Below are positions 1-5,908 of a stretch of 7,778 nucleotides of DNA, piece after piece. The notes beneath the pieces were generated by a model. The model was given only the letters and a program-made list of their open reading frames with translations, was not told the DNA's origin and searched no databases. The translations under genes and the position numbers were made by a program. Each line of letters opens with the position of its first letter. Within the stretch, counting starts at the first letter, position 1. The DNA comes from an uncultured Eubacteriales bacterium (GTDB lineage Bacteria > Bacillota > Clostridia > Oscillospirales > Butyricicoccaceae): contig USML01000083.1 in assembly GCA_900555855.1 (NCBI GenBank), positions 1 to 7,778 on the forward strand, given 5' to 3'.

Positions 1-49
1 ACGAGATTCGCCTTAGTCTCGTGGGCTCGGAGATGTGTATAAGAGACAG
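1..49. other. Illumina Nextera adapter contamination (not genomic)
   Basis: Bases 31-49 are the 19-base Tn5 mosaic end used in Nextera libraries, and bases 16-30 are the Nextera read-2 adapter (GTCTCGTGGGCTCGG). Bases 1-7 (ACGAGAT) match the inner end of the Illumina P7 oligo. Bases 8-15 (TCGCCTTA) sit exactly where the i7 index belongs and match the N701 index as I remember it. The whole block is therefore an untrimmed library adapter joined to the contig end. Real sequence starts at about base 50. Read through in frame, the block encodes the typical artefact peptide MGSEMCIRDS. Confidence 0.97.
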
Positions 50-59
50 CTGCATAAGG

Positions 60-65
60 TATAAT
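60..65 (+). promoter_or_regulatory. -10 box of a probable iorA operon promoter, -35 missing
   Basis: A perfect TATAAT lies at 60-65 in an A+T-rich stretch (50-115) that contrasts with the G+C-rich coding sequence. Transcription would start near 72 and leave an untranslated leader of about 57 bases before the TTG start. The -35 position falls inside the adapter block, so it cannot be judged. There is no TG extended -10 motif. The leader contains the short repeat TATCAGAA (about 83-90 and 107-114), of unknown meaning. Regulation by anything further upstream is invisible here. Confidence 0.5.
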
Positions 66-128
66 GGCTATATCATTGAACATATCAGAATTAATAACAG
101 TATTCGTATCAGAAAGGTGGTCCTGACA

Positions 129-1880
129 TTGAACCGAACGCTCCTTTCCGGCAACGAGGCCATTGCCCGGGGCGCGTATGAGGCAGGCGTCAAAATCTGC
201 TCCGCATATCCCGGCACGCCCAGCACAGAGGTGTTTGAAGCCCTCCCCCAGTATAAAGACGCTCTTTACTGCGAATGGGCGCCCAACGAAAAGGTGGCCG
301 CAGAGGTGGCCTACGGCGCCTCCATCGCCGGCGTCAGAAGCATCTGCGCCATGAAGCATGTGGGCGTCAATGTGGCGGCGGATCCCATTTTTACCGCGGC
401 CTACAACGGCGTGGGCGGTGGCTTTGTCATCGTTTCTGCCGACGACCCCAGTATGCATTCCTCCCAAAACGAGCAGGACAACCGTCACTATGCCCGTGCC
501 GCCCGGCTGGCCATGCTGGAGCCGGCGGATTCTCAGGAATGTCTGGACTTTACCCGGGCGGCCTTTGAGATCTCCGAGCGCTTTGATGTGCCGGTGCTGC
601 TGCGCACCACCACCCGGGTGGCCCATTCCAAGAGTCTGGTATCTGAGGGCAAGCGGCAGGAGGCCCCCGTCCGGCCTTATGTCCGCAACGCCGCAAAGTT
701 TGTCTCCACCCCGGCCAACGCCTACCGCAATCACGCCAAGGTGGAGCAGGCCATGAAGGCGCTGGAGGACTATTCCAACGCCTGTCCCTGGAACCGGGAG
801 GAGCCGGGTGACGGCAAGATCGGCGTGATCACCGCCTCCATCGCCTATGAATACGCCCGGGACGCCTTCCCGGCGGGGACCTCCTTTTTGAAGCTGGGCC
901 TGACCAATCCCCTGCCCATGGATCTGATCCGGCAGTTTGCCGCCAAGGTCCAAACGCTCTATGTGATCGAGGAGCTGGACGGCTTTATGGAGGAGCAGAT
1001 CCGCGCCGCCGGCATCCCCTGCATGGGCAAGGTGTTCACCGGGCTTCTCTATGAGCTGAATCCGCAGCTGCTGCGGGAGCGCATTTTTGGCGAAAAGCCC
1101 GCCCAGGCGGAGCTGGGCGTTTCTGCCGTTTCCCGGCCGCCGGTGCTCTGTCCCGGCTGTCCCCACAGAGGCTTTTTCTACACCATCTCCCGGCATAAGG
1201 ACGCCGTAGTGGCCGGCGATATCGGCTGCTACACGCTGGGCGCGGCTGCGCCGCTGAACGCGCTGGACAGCTGCGTCTGCATGGGCGGCGGCTTTACCGT
1301 GGCCATGGGCATGGCAAAGGCCTTTGCCGCCACCGGCCAGAAGGAGAAAAAGGTCTTCGGCGTTTTGGGCGATTCCACCTTCTTCCATTCCGGCATGACC
1401 GGCGCGGCAGAGATCATCTATAACAAGGGCAGCCTGATCCCCGTGGTGCTGGACAATTCCATCACCGGCATGACCGGCCATCAGGAAAACCCCGGCTCCG
1501 GCTTTACGCTGGAGGGGGACATGGCCGAAGCGCTCAAAATCGAGGCCATCCTGCAGGCCATGGGCTATCAGGTGCTCCTGGTGGATCCGCAGGATCTTCG
1601 CGCCATGGAAAAGGCCATCACCGACGCCATCGAGGCCACCGTCCCCACCGCCATCATCACCCGCCGGCCCTGCCTGCTCATCAAGCGCCTCCGGCACGAT
1701 ATCGCCAAGTGCGCCGCCGATCCGGAAAAATGCGTGGGCTGCCGGGCCTGTCTGAAGGTGGGCTGTCCCGCCGTGATGCTCCGGGCGGGCAAGGCCGTCA
1801 TCGATCAAGGCCAGTGCGTGGGCTGCACGGTGTGCGCCCAGGTTTGCCCCACAGGGGCCATCACCAGAAAGGAGAACTGA
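129..1880 (+). CDS. iorA: Indolepyruvate ferredoxin oxidoreductase, alpha subunit
   Basis: Large catalytic subunit of the cytoplasmic, oxygen-sensitive enzyme that oxidatively decarboxylates aryl pyruvates to aryl-acetyl-CoA with reduction of ferredoxin (EC 1.2.7.8). The 583-residue length fits the family. Visible order: an N-terminal pyruvate-oxidoreductase/pyrimidine-binding domain with YPGTPSTE at residues 27-34 and NEK at 53-55; a CPGCPHRG motif at 341-348 opening the thiamine diphosphate domain; the TPP/Mg motif from GDS 414-416 to DN 442-443; and a C-terminal two-[4Fe-4S] ferredoxin domain with cysteines 535, 538, 541, 546 and 563, 566, 569, 573. The start is TTG at 129, eight bases after AGAAAGGTGG (111-120), giving MNRTLLSGNEAIARGAYEAG, the usual family N-terminus. 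The frame is open upstream to base 21, but that extension includes adapter sequence. iorB follows after three bases. The fused ferredoxin domain separates it from pyruvate and 2-oxoglutarate oxidoreductases; the exact substrate is inferred from family. Confidence 0.95.
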   Translation: MNRTLLSGNEAIARGAYEAGVKICSAYPGTPSTEVFEALPQYKDALYCEWAPNEKVAAEVAYGASIAGVRSICAMKHVGVNVAADPIFTAAYNGVGGGFVIVSADDPSMHSSQNEQDNRHYARAARLAMLEPADSQECLDFTRAAFEISERFDVPVLLRTTTRVAHSKSLVSEGKRQEAPVRPYVRNAAKFVSTPANAYRNHAKVEQAMKALEDYSNACPWNREEPGDGKIGVITASIAYEYARDAFPAGTSFLKLGLTNPLPMDLIRQFAAKVQTLYVIEELDGFMEEQIRAAGIPCMGKVFTGLLYELNPQLLRERIFGEKPAQAELGVSAVSRPPVLCPGCPHRGFFYTISRHKDAVVAGDIGCYTLGAAAPLNALDSCVCMGGGFTVAMGMAKAFAATGQKEKKVFGVLGDSTFFHSGMTGAAEIIYNKGSLIPVVLDNSITGMTGHQENPGSGFTLEGDMAEALKIEAILQAMGYQVLLVDPQDLRAMEKAITDAIEATVPTAIITRRPCLLIKRLRHDIAKCAADPEKCVGCRACLKVGCPAVMLRAGKAVIDQGQCVGCTVCAQVCPTGAITRKEN

Positions 1881-1883
1881 CCC

Positions 1884-2462
1884 ATGAAGGAAAAAAAGAG
1901 CGCGCTTCTGGTAGGCGTGGGCGGTCAGGGCGCCATCCTGACGGCAAAGGTGCTGGTAAACGGCCTGATGAAGGCCGGCTATGATGTAAAAATGTCGGAG
2001 GTCCACGGCATGAGCCAGCGGGGCGGCAGCGTCTCCACCCAGGTCCACTGGGGCGAAAAGGTCTTCTCTCCCGTCATCGGCAAGGGCGCGGCAGATATCA
2101 TCGTGGCCTTTGAGGAGATGGAGGCCGTCCGCTATGCGGACTACCTCAAGCCCGATGGGGTGGCCGTCATCAACGCCTATCGGATGGATTCGTCCACCAC
2201 AGCGGCGGGGCTGGCGGAATATCCCCAGGGCTGTCTGGAGGCCATGCAGAAGCATTTTCGCTGCTTCATTCTGGATGCAGAGCGCCTCGCACAGGAGCTG
2301 GGCAACCGCAAATGCGCCAATATCGTGCTGTTCGGCAGCATGGTCAAGGCGCTGGACATGGACGGCGTCACCGATTGGGAGGCCGTCGTGGCGGAGACCG
2401 TCCCCGAAAAGCTCCGGGAGCTGAACCTGCGGGCCTTCCGTGCGGGCTTCGACGCCGTCTGA
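1884..2462 (+). CDS. iorB: Indolepyruvate ferredoxin oxidoreductase, beta subunit
   Basis: Small subunit (192 residues, normal for the family) that pairs with IorA to form the active 2-oxoacid:ferredoxin oxidoreductase. It is a pyruvate/ketoisovalerate oxidoreductase gamma-type domain. The glycine-rich GVGGQG sits at residues 11-16, and the conserved EVHGMSQRGGSV at 39-50; both are hallmarks of this subunit, which is thought to contribute to the CoA-binding and dimer side of the complex. The ATG at 1884 is preceded by AAAGGAG (1868-1874), which lies inside the last codons of iorA. With a three-base gap, the two genes are surely co-transcribed and probably translationally coupled. The protein lacks its own iron-sulfur cysteine motif, as expected. 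Confidence 0.94.
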   Translation: MKEKKSALLVGVGGQGAILTAKVLVNGLMKAGYDVKMSEVHGMSQRGGSVSTQVHWGEKVFSPVIGKGAADIIVAFEEMEAVRYADYLKPDGVAVINAYRMDSSTTAAGLAEYPQGCLEAMQKHFRCFILDAERLAQELGNRKCANIVLFGSMVKALDMDGVTDWEAVVAETVPEKLRELNLRAFRAGFDAV

Positions 2463-2477
2463 TCCGGGAGGGCGCCT

Positions 2478-3812
2478 GTGAACGATGTGTTTTCCTCCTA
2501 CCGCGCCAAGCTCCGCACGGCGGACGAAGCGGTAAAGGCCGTGAAAAGCGGCGACTGGGTGGACTATACCTCCAATGTGGGCTTCCCCGTCCTGCTGGAC
2601 CGGGCGCTGGCCCGGCGGCGGGATGAGCTTTGGGATGTGAAGCTTCGGGGCAACCTGATGTTCGGCCCGCTGGAGGTGGTGGAATGCGACCCCTCGCGGG
2701 AGCATTTCTGCTATAACAGCTGGCATTTCTCCGCCTATGAGCGCAAGCTCTGCGACCGGGGGCTTTGCAGCTTTATCCCCATGGTGTTCCGCAACAATAC
2801 CTGGTACTATCGTAATTTTCTCACTGTGAATGTGGCCATGATGAGCGTCACGCCCATGGATAAGCACGGTTATTTCAATCTTTCCTGTGCCACCGGCGTG
2901 GCAAAGCGCATTCTGGACAAGGCGGATCTGGTCATCGTGGAGGTCAACGAGCGTCTGCCCCGGATCCTCGGCGGCTTTGACGAGGTCATCCATATTGATG
3001 AGGTAGACTTCGTGGTGGAGGGCGAGCATCCGCCCCTGCCCCAGTTCCCGCTGGCAGAGCCCTCCCCGGAGGAGGTGGCCATCGCCAATCTGCTGGTGCC
3101 CCAGATCCCCTCCGGCGCGGCGCTGCAGCTGGGCATCGGCTCGCTGCCCAATGTGGTGGGCGCGCTGCTGGCCCAGTCGGACCTAAAGGACTTCGGTATG
3201 CACACAGAGCTCTGCGGCGATGCCTACTACGAGCTGTTCCGCGCGGGAAAGCTCACCAACCGCTTTATGAATCTGCATCCCGGCAAGGGCATGACCGGCA
3301 TGGTCTTCGGAACGCAGCAGCTTTATGATTGGGCCGACTGCAACCCTGCCGTCACCGTGGGGCCGCTGGAATATGTTAACGCCCTGACCACCATCGGCAG
3401 CGTGGAAAACATGATCTCCATCAACAACTGCGTGGCCGTGGATCTCTATGGGCAGATCAGCTCGGAAAGCTCCGGCCTGCGGCACATCAGCGGCACCGGC
3501 GGCCAGCTGGATTTTCTCACCGGCGCGGCCATGTCTCCCGGAGGGAAGGCCTTCATCTGCATGACCTCCTCCTTCGTGGACAGAAGCGCCGTCCGCCGCT
3601 CCCGCATCGTGCCCCATTTTCAGGGCGACATCATCTCCGCCCCCCGGAGCCAAGCCTTCTATCTGGCCACGGAATACGGCTGCGTCAATCTGGCGGGCCT
3701 CTCCACCTGGCAGCGGGCAGAGGCGCTGATCTCCATTGCCCATCCGGACTTCCGCGAGGCGCTGATCCGCGCGGCGGAGGCACAGCACATCTGGCGGGCC
3801 AGCAGCCGCTGA
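2478..3812 (+). CDS. Acetyl-CoA hydrolase/transferase-family CoA-transferase (4-hydroxybutyrate/butyryl-CoA:acetate CoA-transferase-like)
   Basis: Soluble family I CoA-transferase of 444 residues, close in length to clostridial 4-hydroxybutyrate and butyryl-CoA:acetate CoA-transferases. It moves CoA from an acyl-CoA to a free acid through a glutamyl-CoA intermediate. The likely catalytic glutamate is E244 in the HTEL motif, matching the position known in the 4-hydroxybutyrate enzyme. GIGSLPNVVG (219-228) and the CoA-binding loop GTGGQLDF (339-346), preceded by GQISSESSG, are further family marks. The start is GTG at 2478, behind CGGGAGGGC (2465-2473); no better ATG fits. It lies 15 bases after iorB, so it shares the operon. 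The position next to iorAB suggests that it accepts the aryl-acetyl-CoA made by IorAB, using acetate or another acid as acceptor. That substrate is inference: by sequence alone it could equally be annotated as a butyryl- or propionyl-CoA enzyme. Confidence 0.88.
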   Translation: MNDVFSSYRAKLRTADEAVKAVKSGDWVDYTSNVGFPVLLDRALARRRDELWDVKLRGNLMFGPLEVVECDPSREHFCYNSWHFSAYERKLCDRGLCSFIPMVFRNNTWYYRNFLTVNVAMMSVTPMDKHGYFNLSCATGVAKRILDKADLVIVEVNERLPRILGGFDEVIHIDEVDFVVEGEHPPLPQFPLAEPSPEEVAIANLLVPQIPSGAALQLGIGSLPNVVGALLAQSDLKDFGMHTELCGDAYYELFRAGKLTNRFMNLHPGKGMTGMVFGTQQLYDWADCNPAVTVGPLEYVNALTTIGSVENMISINNCVAVDLYGQISSESSGLRHISGTGGQLDFLTGAAMSPGGKAFICMTSSFVDRSAVRRSRIVPHFQGDIISAPRSQAFYLATEYGCVNLAGLSTWQRAEALISIAHPDFREALIRAAEAQHIWRASSR

Positions 3813-3846
3813 GCCCAGCTTCTTTCAGAAAGGACGCGTTTGAATC

Positions 3847-5019
3847 ATGATATCCCAGGAAATGTATCAGCTGGGTGCGAAGCGCTCCTGCATCCGGGAG
3901 CTGTTTGAATACGGTCTGGCGCTGGCCCGGCGGATCGGCCCGGAAAATGTGTTTGACTATTCGCTGGGCAATCCCTCCGTCCCCGCGCCGGCGCAGGTGG
4001 GGCAGGCCCTGGCGGAGCTGGCCGGGAGCGACCCGGTGGCCCTCCACAGCTACACGCCCGCCGGCGGCTCGCTGGCGCTGCGAAAAACCGTGGCGGCAGA
4101 CATCAGCCGCCGCTCCGGCATGGAGGTGCGCCCCGAGGATCTGTTTTTCACCTGCGGCGCCGCTCCGGCGCTGACGGCAGTCTTCACCGCCCTGCGGGTG
4201 GAGGGCTCGGAGATCCTCGCCATCGCCCCCTGCTTTCCGGAATACGGCGTGTTTGTCCGGGGAAGCGGCTCCCGCTTCATTTTGGTGCCGCCGGATCTGG
4301 AGCGCTTCCAGATCCCGCTGGAGGCATTGGAGGCACGCATCACACCAAACACCCAGGCCGTCATCATCAATTCTCCCAACAATCCCTCCGGCGTCATTTA
4401 CAGCCGGGAATCGCTGGAGCGGCTGGCGGCGCTGCTGCGGCGCAAGAGCCGGGATAACGGCCGCCCCATCTATCTCATCGCCGATGAGCCTTACCGGGAG
4501 CTGGCCTACGACGGTGCGGAGGTGCCCTTCGTGCCGGGCATCTATGCCAATACCGTCATCTGCTATTCCTATTCCAAATCCCTTTCCATGCCCGGCGAGC
4601 GCATCGGCTATGTGTGTATCCCCTCCTGCGTGGAGGACCACGATCTGCTGATGGCCGCCGTCATGGGCGCGGCCCGGACCCACGGCCATGTGTGCGCCCC
4701 CTCCATGATGCAGCAGGTCATCGCCCGCAGCACCGGCCTGCGGCCCGATCTGGAGGCCTACGACCGAAACCGGCGGCTGCTCTATCAGTCGCTGACGGAT
4801 TTCGGCTATCGCTGCGTCAAGCCGGAGGGTGCGTTTTATCTCTTCGTCAAGGCCCCCGGCGGCGATGCGCAGGCCTTTTCCGACCGGGCCAAGCAGCTGG
4901 GCCTTCTGATCGTCCCCGGCGACGACTTCGGCTGCCCGGGCTATTTCCGCCTGAGCACCTGTGTGGATCACGACATGATCCGCCGCAGCCTGCCCCTGTT
5001 CCGGCAGCTGCTGAACTGA
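3847..5019 (+). CDS. Class I/II pyridoxal phosphate-dependent aminotransferase
   Basis: Fold-type I aminotransferase of 390 residues that interconverts an amino acid and its 2-oxo acid, normally with 2-oxoglutarate as partner. Key residues by family position: YTPAGG from Y69; SPNNPSG with the cofactor-contacting N179; ADEPY with D213 (pyridine nitrogen) and Y216; SYSKSLSMPGER with the Schiff-base lysine K244 and phosphate-binding R252; and FRLS with the substrate carboxylate arginine R368. No key residue is missing. The ATG at 3847 follows AAAGGA (3829-3834) at a rather long 12-base spacing; ATG 3862 is a weaker alternative. It lies 34 bases after the CoA-transferase with no promoter or terminator evident between, so it is probably the last gene of the operon. 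The context with iorAB suggests aromatic amino acids as substrates, but the sequence does not settle this. The stop is followed by the 5051-5086 hairpin. Confidence 0.9.
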   Translation: MISQEMYQLGAKRSCIRELFEYGLALARRIGPENVFDYSLGNPSVPAPAQVGQALAELAGSDPVALHSYTPAGGSLALRKTVAADISRRSGMEVRPEDLFFTCGAAPALTAVFTALRVEGSEILAIAPCFPEYGVFVRGSGSRFILVPPDLERFQIPLEALEARITPNTQAVIINSPNNPSGVIYSRESLERLAALLRRKSRDNGRPIYLIADEPYRELAYDGAEVPFVPGIYANTVICYSYSKSLSMPGERIGYVCIPSCVEDHDLLMAAVMGAARTHGHVCAPSMMQQVIARSTGLRPDLEAYDRNRRLLYQSLTDFGYRCVKPEGAFYLFVKAPGGDAQAFSDRAKQLGLLIVPGDDFGCPGYFRLSTCVDHDMIRRSLPLFRQLLN

Positions 5020-5050
5020 GACCGCTGTTCCCGCTCTCCTTTTTATGTAT

Positions 5051-5086
5051 GCAGAAGGGCCGCCCCCGAGGGGGCGGCCCTTCTGC
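5051..5086. terminator. Strong G+C-rich hairpin between convergent genes, probable terminator
   Basis: A perfect 16-base-pair inverted repeat (5051-5066 with 5071-5086) around a CGAG loop lies in the 87-base gap between the convergent aminotransferase and TVP38-like genes. Its position suits a terminator serving both sides. However, neither strand shows a proper U-run after the stem: the only T-run on the + strand (5040-5044) lies before it. It may act with the second hairpin, or mainly protect RNA 3' ends. Confidence 0.6.
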
Positions 5087-5103
5087 CGCGCTGCGGCGCG
5101 CGG
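5086..5103. repeat. Short second inverted repeat beside the terminator hairpin
   Basis: CCGCGC (5086-5091) can pair with GCGCGG (5098-5103) around a six-base loop, and on the + strand is followed shortly by GTTTAT. It abuts the larger hairpin and ends just before the TVP38-like stop codon. It may add to termination from the + side or be chance in very G+C-rich sequence. Confidence 0.3.
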
Positions 5104-5106
5104 CGT

Positions 5107-5712
5107 TTATCCCAAAGGCAAAAAGCGGAACAGACCCAGATACGCCAGACTGTAGGCCGCCACGGAGGGCAGCTTCAGCAGCAGGATCAGCAGAAAGGTC
5201 TGCCAGCGCATCCGCGTCAGCCCCGCCACCAGGCACAAGGCGTCGTCTGGGAAAAAGGGCAAAAGGATGGCCACGGCAAAGAACCGCTGAAAGCGCGTCT
5301 GGTTTTCGTCCAGCCAGCCCACATATTTGTTCCAGGTCTTTTCCGGCATAAGCCTTTTGGCCAGCGGCCGGCCCCAGCGCTTGGCGATGGCAAAGTTCAG
5401 GGCGGAGCCCAGAAGCGTCCCCACCATGTTGTAGAGCAGCCCCAGCCACGGCCCAAAGGCCGCAACGCCGCCGGAAAGCAGCAGTCCGCCGGGGATAAAG
5501 GCCAGCAGGATCTGCGTCACCTGCATCAGGACAAAGACCAGCGGGGCCCACACGCCGCACCGCTGGATAAAGGCCTGCAGCCGGTCGATATCCCGAAACA
5601 GGCCTGCCCGCCAGGCATAGACGCAAAGCCCGCCCAGCAGCAGGAAAAACAGGATCGTCCCCGCCGTCATCACCGGCTTGAGCCAGCGATGCTTTTCCTT
5701 TCCTTCCGCCAC
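5107..5712 (-). CDS. TVP38/TMEM64 (DedA-like, VTT domain) membrane protein
   Basis: Polytopic inner-membrane protein of 201 residues with the VTT/SNARE-associated domain shared by TVP38, TMEM64 and DedA. Family members are linked to lipid scrambling or carrier flipping and envelope homeostasis; the substrate here is unknown. Residues 14-33 form a first membrane helix after a basic N-terminus. The core has FIPGG (72-76), then FGPWLGLLYN with a G-rich helix ending in GR (114-115), and PFFPDDALCLVAGLTRM (152-168), the typical re-entrant second half. The GTG at 5712 is chosen because GAAGGAG (5721-5727) lies eight bases before it. The upstream GTG at 5730 would give 207 residues, but its only purine run is two bases away. 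A good promoter lies upstream (5760-5788). It is transcribed away from the DUF2156 gene and towards the aminotransferase. Confidence 0.87.
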   Translation of the reverse strand: MAEGKEKHRWLKPVMTAGTILFFLLLGGLCVYAWRAGLFRDIDRLQAFIQRCGVWAPLVFVLMQVTQILLAFIPGGLLLSGGVAAFGPWLGLLYNMVGTLLGSALNFAIAKRWGRPLAKRLMPEKTWNKYVGWLDENQTRFQRFFAVAILLPFFPDDALCLVAGLTRMRWQTFLLILLLKLPSVAAYSLAYLGLFRFLPLG

Positions 5713-5720
5713 AAAAAACG

Positions 5721-5727
5721 CTCCTTC
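5721..5727 (-). promoter_or_regulatory. Ribosome binding site deciding the TVP38-like start
   Basis: On the minus strand GAAGGAG is followed by eight bases (CGTTTTTT) and then GTG at 5710-5712. This near-ideal site lies inside what would be codons 2-4 of the longer reading, which argues for the shorter 201-residue protein. Confidence 0.7.
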
Positions 5728-5759
5728 CACCGCCTTCGCAATGGGTTTCTCTGTCCTTG

Positions 5760-5788
5760 ACTATAGCATTTCCCAAAAACCGGCGCAA
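5760..5788 (-). promoter_or_regulatory. Sigma-70/SigA-type promoter of the TVP38-like gene
   Basis: Read on the minus strand: TTGCGC (-35, 5783-5788), a 17-base spacer, and TATAGT (-10, 5760-5765) preceded by TGC, an extended -10. Transcription should start near 5753, about 40 bases before the GTG at 5712. The phased A-tracts at 5798-5817 fall about 45-64 bases upstream of that start, where an UP element would act. Confidence 0.7.
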
Positions 5789-5797
5789 CTGTGCCCG

Positions 5798-5817
5798 AAA
5801 AAATTTCAAAAAAATTT
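5798..5817. repeat. Two helically phased A-tracts (AAAAAATTT twice)
   Basis: The 9-mer AAAAAATTT occurs at 5798-5806 and again at 5809-5817, a repeat distance of 11 bases, roughly one helical turn. Phased A-tracts of this kind bend DNA. They sit between the two divergent promoters, in UP-element position for the minus-strand one. Whether they bind RNA polymerase alpha subunits or a nucleoid protein is not visible. Confidence 0.5.
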
Positions 5818-5853
5818 AAGACGGCGGTTTTTGATGCATTTTTCGGAAAGCTA

Positions 5854-5862
5854 TGGTATAAT
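5854..5862 (+). promoter_or_regulatory. Extended -10 promoter of the DUF2156 gene
   Basis: TGGTATAAT at 5854-5862 is a perfect extended -10 element (TGn before TATAAT). The only -35-like hexamer, TTGATG at 5831-5836, is 20 bases away, too far to be good, so the promoter probably relies on the extended -10 and upstream A+T-rich DNA. Transcription should start near 5869, some 40 bases before the ATG at 5909. Confidence 0.7.
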
Positions 5863-5908
5863 GCAAGCTGTATTATTATCTTATTTTTTAGAAATGAGGT
5901 CATCTGCA

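Noticed and set aside
130..142. 13-base repeat TGAACCGAACGCT also found at 6834-6846, at the iorA start and before uppP
   Set aside because: One exact 13-mer pair is about what chance allows in a 7.8-kb window, and the two copies sit in different contexts (coding start versus intergenic), with no symmetry or spacing suggesting an operator.
3685..4971. 428-codon open frame on the minus strand, antisense to the aminotransferase and CoA-transferase end
   Set aside because: Its composition is His/Gly/Ala/Asp-rich low-complexity sequence with no recognisable motif, as expected for the reverse of a high-G+C gene. The + strand genes over the same bases have complete family motifs.
4847..5809. 320-codon minus-strand frame overlapping the TVP38-like gene
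   Set aside because: It is a frame-shifted shadow of the real membrane protein, Arg/Gly/Pro-rich, and runs through the terminator hairpin into the aminotransferase.
5678..5908. N-terminal extension of the DUF2156 frame back to 5678
   Set aside because: It overlaps the divergent gene start and both promoters, and would begin upstream of the predicted transcription start. ATG 5909 has a well-placed GAGGT.
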